From Streptomyces alanosinicus (GTDB lineage: Bacteria > Actinomycetota > Actinomycetes > Streptomycetales > Streptomycetaceae), in assembly GCF_014650595.1 (NCBI RefSeq), contig NZ_BMVG01000029.1, positions 1 to 64,000 on the forward strand: a DNA stretch of 64,000 nt. Reading direction: 5' to 3'. How positions within the stretch are numbered: position 1 is the first letter of the stretch; every line of letters begins with the position of its first letter. A model generated the notes under the pieces. That model made no database searches. It had not been told where the DNA came from and saw nothing but the letters and a program-made list of their open reading frames with translations. Positions 42,771-50,679 of this stretch are shown here, piece after piece. Both the position numbers and the translations under genes were made by a program.

Positions 42771-43930
42771 TCCGCGAGGGCGGGGTAGTCGGTGTAACCG
42801 GCGGCCCCGCCCACGTACATGAAGTACCGGTCCCGGACCGGGTTGAGGGGCGCGCCGACGCGCAGCCGCTCGACCAGGTCCGGGTTGGCGAGGAAGGGCC
42901 GGCCGAGCGCCACCAGGTCGGCGCCGGCCGCCAGCATCTCCCGGGCGGCCCCGGCGACGGCCTCGGTGGTGAGGTCGGTCAGGTCCGGGTTGCCGATCAG
43001 GAGCCCCGGCCACTGTGCGCGGATCCGGCGGTACCAGCCGGCCTCGGGGGCCGAGCGCACCAGGTGCAGATAGGCGAGGTCCAGCCCCTTCAGACGGTCC
43101 AGGAGCGCCGTGTAGAGGCCGTCGGTGTCGTCCTCGTGGACGCCGTTGACGGTGGAGGCCGGGGAGATCCGGATGCCCACCCGGTCCGCGCCGATCGCGT
43201 CGGCCACCGCCTCGGTCACCTCGGCCGCGAACCGCACCCGGCGCCGGACGGAGCCGCCGTAGCCGTCGGTGCGGCGGTTGGTGTTGTCCGCGAGGAACTG
43301 GTGCAGCAGCATCCCGTTGGCCGAGTGCACCTCCACGCCCTCGAAACCCGCGTCGACGGCCCGGCGCGCGGCGGAGGCGAAGTCGGCGACGGTGGCGCGG
43401 ATGTCGTCCGCCGTCATCTCCCGCGGTACGGCGGCCGGCCGGTGCCCGCCGGGCGTGAAGATCGTCTCCGGCAGCGGGACGGGCGAGGGCGCCACCGGGA
43501 TCAGGCCCGTCGTCGCCGGATGGCTGACCCGCCCGCCGTGCTGGAGCTGCAGGAACATCCGCCCGCCGGCCGCCCGCACCGCGTCGGTGACCTTGCGCCA
43601 GCCCTGCTGGTGCCGGTCGGTGTGGATCGCGGTGATGTCCGGGTAGGTCTGCCCGACCGGGTTCGGCGTCGAGCCCTCGGCGATGATCAGCCCGGCGGAG
43701 GCGCGCTGGGTGTAGTGCGTGACCATCAGATCGGTCGGGGTGCCGTCCGCCTCGGCCCGGTTGCGGGTCAGCGGGGCCATCACCAGGCGGTGCGGGAGGC
43801 CGAGCCGGCCCAGCCGGGCGGGGGCCAGGAAATCCGTGGAGTCTGTGGAGATCGCGGAGTCCGTGGAGTCCGTGGAGTCCGTGGAGGTCGCGGAGGTCAT
43901 GGAGTCCGCGGGGTCCGTTGTCTGCGTCAT
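42713..43930 (-). CDS. Old yellow enzyme-type ene-reductase
   Basis: 405-residue FMN/NAD(P)H alkene reductase. After a low-complexity N-terminus (SATSTDSTDSTDSAISTDST) the barrel begins FLAPARLGRLGLPHRLVMAP. Motifs: MFLQLQHGGRVSHP, FEGVEVHSANGMLLHQFLAD (substrate His-Asn region), NRRTDGYGGSVRRRVRF, and ADLVALGRPFLANPDL for FMN phosphate. It reduces electrophilic alkenes and is usually induced by electrophile stress. It is divergent from a MerR-type regulator, with a dyad between them. The extra N-terminal repeat has 9-bp units and so preserves the frame. Confidence 0.92.
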   Translation of the reverse strand: MTQTTDPADSMTSATSTDSTDSTDSAISTDSTDFLAPARLGRLGLPHRLVMAPLTRNRAEADGTPTDLMVTHYTQRASAGLIIAEGSTPNPVGQTYPDITAIHTDRHQQGWRKVTDAVRAAGGRMFLQLQHGGRVSHPATTGLIPVAPSPVPLPETIFTPGGHRPAAVPREMTADDIRATVADFASAARRAVDAGFEGVEVHSANGMLLHQFLADNTNRRTDGYGGSVRRRVRFAAEVTEAVADAIGADRVGIRISPASTVNGVHEDDTDGLYTALLDRLKGLDLAYLHLVRSAPEAGWYRRIRAQWPGLLIGNPDLTDLTTEAVAGAAREMLAAGADLVALGRPFLANPDLVERLRVGAPLNPVRDRYFMYVGGAAGYTDYPALADQTSPSSDSMVALDGARVA

Positions 43931-43947
43931 GCCGGCACGGTAGAACG

Positions 43948-43961
43948 TGACACTGATGTCA
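43948..43961. promoter_or_regulatory. MerR-type operator TGACA-CTGA-TGTCA
   Basis: Perfect 5-bp arms with a 4-bp centre. Read toward the ene-reductase, TTGAAT (43962-43967 complement) and TACCGT flank the dyad with a 20-bp spacer, the overlong spacing typical of MerR-activated promoters. Confidence 0.65.
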
Positions 43962-43992
43962 GATTCAAGCCCTGTTCCCGGCGGAGGCGGAC

Positions 43993-44352
43993 ATGCGGAT
44001 CGGTGAACTGGCCCGGCGCACGGGCGTGAGCGAGCGGTCCCTGCGCTACTACGAGGCCCAGGGGCTGCTCGCCGCCGAGCGCACCCCGGGCGGTCACCGC
44101 GACTACCCGGAGCGCGCCGTCGACCGGGTCATCCGGATCCAGGAGCTGTACGCGGCCGGGCTGCACAGCGAGAAGATCCGGCAGCTGCTGCCCTGCATGC
44201 GCGACCAGGACGGCGGGCCCTCCGCGATCGCCACGCCCCGGCTGGTCGCCGACCTCACCGCGGAACGCGAGCGCATCGACCGCGTGATCGCCGACCTCCA
44301 GCGCTCCCGGGAGACCCTGGACGAGGTGATCCGCACGGCCGGCGAGAGCTGA
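43993..44352 (+). CDS. MerR-family regulator
   Basis: 119 residues. N-terminal winged helix MRIGELARRTGVSERSLRYY, EAQGLLAAERTPGGHRDYPE, then a dimerisation helix (LTAERERIDRVIADLQRSRE). One Cys in LLPCMRDQDGG lies in the effector region and might sense electrophiles, but the metal-ligand pattern of MerR/CueR is missing. It is divergent from the ene-reductase, which it probably activates through the dyad at 43948-43961. Confidence 0.9.
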   Translation: MRIGELARRTGVSERSLRYYEAQGLLAAERTPGGHRDYPERAVDRVIRIQELYAAGLHSEKIRQLLPCMRDQDGGPSAIATPRLVADLTAERERIDRVIADLQRSRETLDEVIRTAGES

Positions 44353-44476
44353 CCGGTGTACCCCGAACGCCCCACTCACCGGGAAGTCCTGCTCCTCTCC
44401 GTGCGACCGTGGCGGTACGCCGCCCGCGTCATGGCGTGAGCCATGACCGGCGTAGCCCACGACGTACGGAGCCGCC

Positions 44477-45625
44477 ATGGCCGATCTCCAGCCCGACATG
44501 CCCCGCACGGCCGAGGCCGGCGAGGACGACGCCCCACCGGACGCCCCTCCCTCGCTCACGACTCTTCCCGCCCTCCCGGCCCCTCCCGCGCGCTCGCTCC
44601 GGCAGGAGGAGCCCCGGGCCCCGGAGCCGCACACCCCGGGCGGGGTGCTTCTGGACCAGGCCCACGCGCTGCTCGCCGCCCACCCGGTCGCCGACGGCTA
44701 CAGCGGGCTGCCCTGGGCCCTGCGCCAGCAGCCCCGGTACGACCTGGAGCAGGGCGAGGCGACCATCGACACGGACCTGCCCCGGATGCGGGAGGGGCAT
44801 GTGGGCGCGCTGTTCTGGTCGTTGCACCTGCACGACGGATCGGGCGCCGGCCGGGCCACGGCCCTGACCCTGGAGCAGCTGGACCACGCGCGCTCGGTGA
44901 TCGAGTCCCACCCGGACGGACTGCGCCTGGTGCGCAGCGCCGGGCAGGTCATCGACGCCCGCAACTGCGGCCGTGTCTCCGTGGTGCTGGGCCCCGCCCA
45001 CGCCACCGCGCTCGACGACTCCCTCGGCGTGCTGCGCATCCTGTGCGCCCTCGGTCTGCGCGTGCTCACGCTCACCGGCACGGCCTGGGCGGGCGAGGGC
45101 GGGCTGACCCGCTTCGGCGAGGAGGTCGTCCGCGAGATGAACCGGCTCGGTGTGCTCGCCGATGTCTCCGGCGCCCCCGAGACAACCGCCGAACGCGTCT
45201 TCGCGCTGTCCAGGACCCCGGTGCTGTGCAGCCGCTCCGCCGCCCGTGCGCTGCGCCCGCACCCGGCCAACCTGCCCGACGAGCTGCTGGCCGCGCTGGG
45301 CGCGGCGAGGGGCCTGTGCATGGTGCCGCTGATAGCCGAGCAGACCGGGCCGACGGTCCAGGACGTCGCCGACCACCTCGACCACGTCCGCGAGGTGGCA
45401 GGACCGGAGTCCGTCGCCCTGTCCGGCACCTACGACTCGGGGGTCGTCCACCCCCGCGACCTCGCCGATGCCTCCCGCTACCCGCATCTGATCGCCGAAC
45501 TGCTGCGGCGCGGCTGGTCCGAGCCCGAGTTGGCCCTGCTGACCTGGGGCAATGTCCAACGGGTGCTGCGCAGCGCGGACTTCGCGGCCCGAGCGGCCCA
45601 GCACCGCCGCCCGGACCCCCTCTAG
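44477..45625 (+). CDS. M19 dipeptidase-like protein without metal ligands
   Basis: 382 residues, clearly related to the dipeptidase at 41586-42770 (LPWALRQQPRYDLEQGEATI; RFGEEVVREMNRLGVLADVS; HPANLPDELLAALG; DVADHLDHVREVAG). All metal positions are changed: GHND to GYSG, GAEGGH to GPAHAT, LSHVA to VSGAP, SHSS to SRSA and GGDYDG to SGTYDS. Zinc-dependent hydrolysis looks impossible, so this may be a pseudoenzyme with binding or regulatory duties. A 55-residue Pro-rich N-terminus is added. The frame is long and intact, arguing against decay. Its stop codon is the first three bases of a dispersed repeat. Confidence 0.85.
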   Translation: MADLQPDMPRTAEAGEDDAPPDAPPSLTTLPALPAPPARSLRQEEPRAPEPHTPGGVLLDQAHALLAAHPVADGYSGLPWALRQQPRYDLEQGEATIDTDLPRMREGHVGALFWSLHLHDGSGAGRATALTLEQLDHARSVIESHPDGLRLVRSAGQVIDARNCGRVSVVLGPAHATALDDSLGVLRILCALGLRVLTLTGTAWAGEGGLTRFGEEVVREMNRLGVLADVSGAPETTAERVFALSRTPVLCSRSAARALRPHPANLPDELLAALGAARGLCMVPLIAEQTGPTVQDVADHLDHVREVAGPESVALSGTYDSGVVHPRDLADASRYPHLIAELLRRGWSEPELALLTWGNVQRVLRSADFAARAAQHRRPDPL

Positions 45626-45711
45626 GGCCTGTCCGGCGGATCAGGTCGCGGGAAAGTGACGGCGCCTCATCGGCCCCCGCGTCCGCGACAGGATCCGCCG
45701 GACAGGCCCTA
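45623..45711. repeat. Dispersed inverted-repeat element (MITE/REP-like)
   Basis: Perfect 20-bp arms: TAGGGCCTGTCCGGCGGATC (45623-45642) and its complement at 45692-45711, with 49 bp between, which contain a second dyad (GTCGCGG...CCGCGAC). I recall this arm sequence as very frequent between genes in Streptomyces genomes. It begins with the TAG stop of the upstream gene. It may also act as terminator for both convergent genes. Confidence 0.75.
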
Positions 45712-45754
45712 GACCGGCGCGGGCCCTCGCCCAGGTCGTGGGCCCGCGCTCACC

Positions 45755-46147
45755 TCAGGGGTGCTCGATCCGGCACAGGCAGAAGGGATGCCCGGCCGGA
45801 TCGGCGTACACCTGGAAGTCCTTGGTCTCCCGGTCCGCCAGGTCCAGCGGCCGCGCCCCCAGCGCGAGCACCCGCTCATGGGCGGTGTCGATCTCCGCCC
45901 AGGTGCGGCCCGCGTCGAAGTCGAGATGGAACTGCTGGCCGTCGCGGTCCGCCCGCGGCCACCGCGGCGGGGCGTACCCCTCGACCCGCTGGAAGCCCAG
46001 CCGCGGCCCGTCCGGGACCTGCAGCACGACCCAGTCGTCGTCCTCGGCCCGCGGGGTGCCACCGGCCACCGCCGCGTAGAAGGCGGCCAGCGCATGCGGA
46101 TCGGGGCAGTCGAGCACGACGTTACGGAAACGGGCGACGGAGCCCAT
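45755..46147 (-). CDS. VOC-superfamily (glyoxalase-like) protein
   Basis: 130 residues in the two beta-alpha-beta modules of VOC proteins: FRNVVLDCPDPHALAAFYAA and DGQQFHLDFDAGRTWAEIDT, then FQVYADPAGHPFCLCRIEHP. Metal-ligand candidates are the His of QFHLD and the acidic/His residues near the end. It could be a dioxygenase-like or antibiotic/aldehyde-binding protein; substrate unknown. It lies 39 bp after a paralogue and is cotranscribed with it. Confidence 0.8.
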   Translation of the reverse strand: MGSVARFRNVVLDCPDPHALAAFYAAVAGGTPRAEDDDWVVLQVPDGPRLGFQRVEGYAPPRWPRADRDGQQFHLDFDAGRTWAEIDTAHERVLALGARPLDLADRETKDFQVYADPAGHPFCLCRIEHP

Positions 46148-46186
46148 GATTCCCTCCTCCGGGACGGTCGGGACAGCAGGGACGTC

Positions 46187-46546
46187 TCAGCAGGCGCAGA
46201 GACAGAACGGGTGCCCCGCGGGGTCGGCGTACACACGGAAGGTCCGCGCGCGGTCCTCCGCGTCGAGCGGTCGCGCGCCCAGTTCCAGCACGCCCTTCTC
46301 GGCCGCGTCCAGGTCTTCCACCGTCAGGTCCAGATGGAACTGCTGGGAGCCGTCCGGCGCGGGCCACACCGGCGGCTCATGCCCGGGGGCCTGCTGAAAG
46401 GCCAGGGCCGGCCCGCCGGGCACCTTCAGGTCCACCCATTCCCCGTCCCCCTCCACCGCGCCGCCGAGCACCGCCGCGTAGAAACCGGCCAGCGCACGGG
46501 GATCGGGACAGTCCAGCACCACGACGCCGAGCTTGGCGAGAGCCAT
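46187..46546 (-). CDS. VOC-superfamily (glyoxalase-like) protein, paralogue
   Basis: 119 residues, tandem duplicate of the neighbour: LGVVVLDCPDPRALAGFYAA, QQFHLDLTVEDLDAAEKGVL, FRVYADPAGHPFCLCAC. It ends in Cys-Ala-Cys. First gene of the two, divergent from a CGNR regulator and separated from it by 83 bp containing a palindrome. Confidence 0.8.
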   Translation of the reverse strand: MALAKLGVVVLDCPDPRALAGFYAAVLGGAVEGDGEWVDLKVPGGPALAFQQAPGHEPPVWPAPDGSQQFHLDLTVEDLDAAEKGVLELGARPLDAEDRARTFRVYADPAGHPFCLCAC

Positions 46547-46583
46547 GACTACCTCCTCGGGTTACCCGTAAAGGCGGGCAACC

Positions 46584-46596
46584 GGTAACGGTTACC
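46584..46596. promoter_or_regulatory. Palindrome GGTAACGGTTACC between VOC and CGNR genes
   Basis: A 13-bp perfect dyad. Related GGTTACC (46559-46565) and GGTAAC (46614-46619) half-sites lie on either side, suggesting several binding sites for the divergently encoded regulator. Confidence 0.6.
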
Positions 46597-46629
46597 TCAT
46601 GGTCCCCCATCGGAGGTAACGTCGCAAGC

Positions 46630-47139
46630 ATGAATGAGAGATCGGCCGCCCCCGGAGCCCTGGCGCTGGTCGAGTCCCTGGTCAACACCCTGGACGTCGA
46701 GACCGGCGCCGACGCGCTGGACACCCGGGAGGGCCGTGACCGCCTCGGGATCGCCGAGAGCGGGCTGGAGCAGGCACGGGAGCTGCGGGAGTCGCTGCGG
46801 GCCGCGCTGCTCGCGCACGCCGGTCATCGCCCGCACCGCGAGGTGACCCCGCTCGGCGCGCTGCTGTCCGGCGCGCCCCTGTACGTCGCCGTCGACGAGC
46901 GGGACGGCTCCGCCGGATTCGCGGCCCCCGCGGCCGGCTCACCGCTGCTCACCCGGGTCGCCGCGGCCGTCGCCGAGGCGCTGGTCGCGGGCACCTGGAA
47001 CCGCCTGAAGGCGTGCGAGGCCGAGACCTGCCACTGGGCGTACTACGACCGCAGCCCGGCCGGCCGCGGCCGCTGGTGCTCCATGCAGGTGTGCGGGGCG
47101 CGGGCGAAGATGCGCCGGTACCGGGCCAAGGAGGGGTAA
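46630..47139 (+). CDS. CGNR zinc-finger regulator
   Basis: 169 residues of the ABATE/CGNR family: an N-terminal helical domain (LALVESLVNTLDVETGADAL, LEQARELRESLRAALLAHAG) and a C-terminal zinc finger with CEAETCHWAYYDRSPAGRGR and WCSMQVCGARAKMRRYR. The Cys set is C-x4-C...C-x4-C. Such proteins are likely stress-linked transcription regulators. It is divergent from the VOC pair and presumably binds the dyads between them. Confidence 0.88.
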   Translation: MNERSAAPGALALVESLVNTLDVETGADALDTREGRDRLGIAESGLEQARELRESLRAALLAHAGHRPHREVTPLGALLSGAPLYVAVDERDGSAGFAAPAAGSPLLTRVAAAVAEALVAGTWNRLKACEAETCHWAYYDRSPAGRGRWCSMQVCGARAKMRRYRAKEG

Positions 47140-47192
47140 CACACAGGGAGTTCACCGGCCATGTATGTGTCCGGTGGTGCAGAATGCGGAAA

Positions 47193-47233
47193 GACGCCGG
47201 TTCGGCCGACTGAGCCTCGGCCGAACCGGCGTC
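47193..47233. terminator. Bidirectional terminator
   Basis: Perfect 17-bp arms GACGCCGGTTCGGCCGA (47193-47209) and TCGGCCGAACCGGCGTC (47217-47233), loop of 7 nt, between the convergent CGNR and UDP-glucose dehydrogenase genes. Confidence 0.9.
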
Positions 47234-47247
47234 ACCCTGGACGCGCC

Positions 47248-48591
47248 TTACGCCGTGGGGCGGCCCATCGCCCGGTACGTCCAGCCGGCCCGCCGCCACA
47301 GCTCCGGGTCGAGGGCGTTACGGCCGTCCAGGATCAGCCGGGACGAGGCGGTCTCGCCGAGCGCCGCCGGGTCCAGCTCGCGGAACTCCCGCCATTCGGT
47401 CAGGTGCAGGACGGCATCGGCGCCGCGCACCGCCTCCAGCGCGGAGCCGGCGTAGCCGAGGGTCGGGAAGACCTTGCGCGCGTTGGCCATGCCCTTCGGG
47501 TCGTACACGGTGACCTGGCCGCCTTGGAGGTGGATCTGGCCGGCCACGTTCAGCGCGGGCGAGTCCCGCACGTCGTCCGAGTCGGGCTTGAACGTGGCGC
47601 CGAGCACCGCGACCCGCTTGCCGAGGAAGGAGCCGCCGCCGAGCGCCTCCCGGGTCATCTCCACCATCGCGCCGCGCCGGCGCATGTTGATCGAGTCGAT
47701 CTCGCGCAGGAAGGTCAGCGCCTGGTCCGCGCCCAGCTCGCCCGCCCGCGCCATGAACGCCCGGATGTCCTTCGGCAGACAGCCGCCGCCGAAGCCGATG
47801 CCGGCCCGCAGGAACTTCCGCCCGATCCGGTCGTCGTACCCGATGGCCTCCGCCAGCTTCGCCACGTCGCCGCCGCCGGCCTCGCACACCTCCGCCATCG
47901 CGTTGATGAAGGAGATCTTCGTGGCGAGGAAGGAGTTCGCGGCCGTCTTCACCAGCTCGGCGGTCGGGAAGTCGGTCACGACGAACGGCGTGCCCTCGCC
48001 GACCGGCGTCGCGTACACCTCGCGCAGCAGTTTCTCGGCGCGCTCGCTGCGCACGCCCACCACGATCCGGTCCGGGTGCAGGGTGTCCTCGACGGCGAAG
48101 CCCTCGCGCAGGAACTCGGGGTTCCAGGCCAGCTCGGCGTCGCCGCCCGCCGGGGCGTGCTCGGCGAGATAGCCGGCCAGCCGGTCGGCCGAGCCCACCG
48201 GCACCGTCGACTTGCCGACGACCAGCGCCGGACCGTGCAGATGCGGGGCGAGCGCGGAGATCGCGGAGTCGACGTAGGACATGTCGCACGCGTACTCGCC
48301 GTGCTTCTGCGGGGTGTTCACACACACGAAGTGCACATCACCGAAGGCGCCGACCTCGGCCCAGTCGGTGGTGAACCGCAACCGCCCCGTGGACCCCTCG
48401 AAGCCCGCGACATGCCTGCGCAGCAGCTCTTCGAGACCCGGCTCGTACATCGGGGTCTCGCCGCGCTCCAGCATGGCGATCTTCTCGGGCACGACATCGA
48501 GACCCAGCACCTCGAAGCCCAGCTCGGCCATGGCCGCGGCGTGCGTGGCGCCCAGGTATCCGGTGCCGATCACGGTGATCTTCAGGCTCAT
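47248..48591 (-). CDS. UDP-glucose 6-dehydrogenase
   Basis: 447-residue NAD-dependent dehydrogenase that oxidises UDP-glucose twice to UDP-glucuronate. Rossmann start ITVIGTGYLGATHAAAMAEL, VFVCVNTPQ-type VHFVCVNTPQ, GKSTVPVGSADRL, ELAWNPEFLREGFAVEDTLH, TAELVKTAANSFLATKISFI and catalytic Cys in GFGGGCLPKD. ATG 48591 is the start. The product feeds surface polysaccharide or glycoconjugate synthesis, in keeping with the envelope genes nearby. GDP-mannose as substrate cannot be fully excluded. Confidence 0.92.
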   Translation of the reverse strand: MSLKITVIGTGYLGATHAAAMAELGFEVLGLDVVPEKIAMLERGETPMYEPGLEELLRRHVAGFEGSTGRLRFTTDWAEVGAFGDVHFVCVNTPQKHGEYACDMSYVDSAISALAPHLHGPALVVGKSTVPVGSADRLAGYLAEHAPAGGDAELAWNPEFLREGFAVEDTLHPDRIVVGVRSERAEKLLREVYATPVGEGTPFVVTDFPTAELVKTAANSFLATKISFINAMAEVCEAGGGDVAKLAEAIGYDDRIGRKFLRAGIGFGGGCLPKDIRAFMARAGELGADQALTFLREIDSINMRRRGAMVEMTREALGGGSFLGKRVAVLGATFKPDSDDVRDSPALNVAGQIHLQGGQVTVYDPKGMANARKVFPTLGYAGSALEAVRGADAVLHLTEWREFRELDPAALGETASSRLILDGRNALDPELWRRAGWTYRAMGRPTA

Positions 48592-48717
48592 GGATGTGCT
48601 CCAGATCGGGTGCGTCGGTGATGCGGAGCCGAGCATAGTCGGGCCGCCCACCGGGCAATTTCCCCGCTGTCGTGTAGCTCACGTAGGCGTGCTGCGGGCG
48701 GGCCTCTAAAATTTGAG

Positions 48718-48731
48718 TTACTTAACGGTAA
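48718..48731. promoter_or_regulatory. Dyad TTAC-TTAACG-GTAA upstream of the acyl-CoA dehydrogenase
   Basis: Inverted TTAC/GTAA half-sites with a 6-bp centre, within a locally AT-rich promoter region (TCTAAAATTTGAGTTAC), 40 bp before the start codon. The form fits a TetR-type fatty-acid regulator site; the regulator gene is not in the window. Confidence 0.45.
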
Positions 48732-48771
48732 TTAGCGTCAGTATCACTGCGTCTTTGGAGCGTGAGAGACC

Positions 48772-49929
48772 GTGGCCGGATCGGCTGACTTCGACCTGTA
48801 CCGCCCGTCCGAGGAGCACGACATGCTCCGCGACGCCGTCCGTTCCCTGGTCGAGGCGAAGATCGCGCCGTACGCCGCGGCGGTGGACGAGGAGGCCCGC
48901 TTCCCGCAGGAGGCCCTCGACGCCCTGGTGGCGAACGACCTGCACGCCGTGCACGTCCCCGAGGAGTACGGCGGCGGCGGCGCCGACGCGCTCGCCACCG
49001 TCATCGTGATCGAGGAGGTGGCCCGCGCCTGCGTCTCCTCCTCCCTGATCCCCGCCGTGAACAAGCTCGGCTCGCTCCCGGTGATCCTCTCCGGCGGCGA
49101 GGAGCTGAAGAAGAAGTACCTGACCCCGCTCGCCAAGGGCGACGCGATGTTCTCGTACGCCCTCTCCGAGCCGGAGGCGGGCTCGGACGCGGGCGGCATG
49201 AAGACCAAGGCCGTGCGCGACGGCGACCACTGGATCCTCAACGGCGTGAAGCGCTGGATCACCAACGCCGGCGTCTCCGAGTACTACACGGTCATGGCCG
49301 TGACCGACCCGGACAAGCGCACCAAGGGCATCTCCGCCTTCGTCGTCGAGAAGTCGGACGAGGGCGTCTCCTTCGGCGCCCCGGAGAAGAAGCTCGGCAT
49401 CAAGGGCTCCCCGACCCGCGAGGTCTACTTCGACAACGTCCGCATCCCCGCCGACCGCATGATCGGCGCGGAGGGCACCGGCTTCGCCACCGCCATGAAG
49501 ACCCTGGACCACACCCGCATCACCATCGCCGCCCAGGCGCTCGGTGTCGCCCAGGGCGCCTTCGACTACGCCAAGGGCTATGTCCAGGAGCGCAAGCAGT
49601 TCGGCAAGGCGATCGCCGACTTCCAGGGCATCCAGTTCATGCTGGCGGACATGTCGATGAAGATCTCGGCGGCCCGCGCCCTCACCTACCAGGCCGCCGC
49701 CGCCTCCGAGCGCGGCGACGCCGACCTGACCTACCTGGGCGCCGCCGCCAAGTGCTTCGCCTCGGACGTGGCCATGGAGGTCACCACCGATGCCGTCCAG
49801 CTCCTCGGCGGCTACGGCTACACCCGCGACTACCCGGTGGAGCGCATGATGCGCGACGCCAAGATCACGCAGATTTATGAGGGCACGAACCAAGTTCAGC
49901 GGATCGTGATGGCCAGGAATCTTCCCTAG
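48772..49929 (+). CDS. Acyl-CoA dehydrogenase
   Basis: 385-residue FAD enzyme that forms the alpha-beta double bond in acyl-CoA. Motifs: ALSEPEAGSDAGGMKTKA, WITNAGVSEYYTVMAV, QERKQFGKAIADFQGIQFML, QLLGGYGYTRDYPVERMMRD, and QIYEGTNQVQRIVMARNL with the catalytic Glu in YEGT. Short-chain substrates are usual for this type. GTG 48772 with GGAGCGTGAGAG upstream. Single gene, divergent from the UDP-glucose dehydrogenase. Confidence 0.95.
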   Translation: MAGSADFDLYRPSEEHDMLRDAVRSLVEAKIAPYAAAVDEEARFPQEALDALVANDLHAVHVPEEYGGGGADALATVIVIEEVARACVSSSLIPAVNKLGSLPVILSGGEELKKKYLTPLAKGDAMFSYALSEPEAGSDAGGMKTKAVRDGDHWILNGVKRWITNAGVSEYYTVMAVTDPDKRTKGISAFVVEKSDEGVSFGAPEKKLGIKGSPTREVYFDNVRIPADRMIGAEGTGFATAMKTLDHTRITIAAQALGVAQGAFDYAKGYVQERKQFGKAIADFQGIQFMLADMSMKISAARALTYQAAAASERGDADLTYLGAAAKCFASDVAMEVTTDAVQLLGGYGYTRDYPVERMMRDAKITQIYEGTNQVQRIVMARNLP

Positions 49930-50081
49930 CGGGGTTTTTGCAGGTCAGAAGCTGTTTCGAAGGTCCGGAGGGGCGCTCCTTGGCTTTCTGCCCGTTGCGA
50001 CCCGATCAGGGCCGTTCCAGGGCGTCATGCTGGGGGAATCCTGGGCAGATGCCGGGCTGAAAATGGCCACTGACCTGTACA

Positions 50082-50120
50082 GACAACACAGCCCCCGGCG
50101 TGACGCCGGGGGCTGTTGTC
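50082..50120. terminator. Terminator at the broken end of cutA
   Basis: GACAACACAGCCCCCGGCG (50082-50100) pairs with CGCCGGGGGCTGTTGTC (50104-50120) with a 2-nt bulge and a TGA loop. It sits exactly where cutA similarity stops. Confidence 0.75.
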
Positions 50121-50238
50121 GTACGCGGCCGACGATCTGCGCTCCGGCCGCGAGCCGTTCGGCGACGACGGTACGGGCGAGGTCAACGGCTTGGTCTCGG
50201 GTGGGGGTTGCGGTGGATACCTGCAGCAAGTCAGCCAT
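50120..50238 (-). pseudogene. cutA: cutA, N-terminal remnant
   Basis: From ATG 50238 the frame reads MADLLQVSTATPTRDQAVDL, then ARTVVAERLAAGAQIVG, the first about 37 residues of a CutA1-type protein (small trimeric protein, around 105 residues, once linked to divalent-cation tolerance). After residue 37 similarity ends inside a terminator stem, and the open frame runs on to 49945 with unrelated sequence. The conserved C-terminal two thirds (strand with Trp-rich motif and final helix) are not present. The remnant is therefore a 3'-deleted gene. Confidence 0.7.
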
Positions 50239-50331
50239 GCGCGGAGCGTACGCGGCTGCTGCATGTACGCGAGAGGCCCGCAGGGCGACCTGCGCCGGGG
50301 GCCGTGCGCCTCAGGGGGCGCGAGACGGACG

Positions 50332-50583
50332 CTACGGGGCCTCGAAGGGCGGCCCCAGGAGCACCTGCGCCCACGACGCCAAGTGCGCCGCCGGTCCGGT
50401 GCCACCGGGTGCGCCGGCCGGCAGGTCGGGCTGCTCCTCGGTGAACTGGGCGGTCCGGGGTTTCAGGCGCAACTGGCTGGAGTTCGCGGACTCGATCTCG
50501 CCTCCGTAGCCGTGTGTCGGCCCGAGACCGCTGGTTCGTTCGGGTCGTCGGAGGTCCCTACGAGATTTGGCATGGGGGTGCAC
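50332..50583 (-). CDS. Possible small hypothetical protein
   Basis: An 83-residue frame starting at GTG 50583, with only a weak ribosome site. The second half (QLRLKPRTAQFTEEQPDLPA, GGTGPAAHLASWAQVLLGPP) has balanced composition and normal codon bias, unlike a random frame. The first half is less convincing, so the real start may be further in. It is divergent from the Cys/Met-rich protein gene. No family recognised; it may be a decayed gene end. Confidence 0.35.
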   Translation of the reverse strand: MHPHAKSRRDLRRPERTSGLGPTHGYGGEIESANSSQLRLKPRTAQFTEEQPDLPAGAPGGTGPAAHLASWAQVLLGPPFEAP

Positions 50584-50679
50584 CTGCCGACCGGTCGGTC
50601 ACATGCGGGGTGGGCCGGGGCGTCGTAGGACGGAAGCACACGGGACCCGGCCCGGGTCCCCGCCTCCTGAGGAGGAGCC

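Noticed and set aside
50116..50628. 170-codon plus-strand frame after the cutA fragment
   Set aside because: It starts inside the terminator stem and covers the antisense of the cutA remnant; composition shows no protein character.
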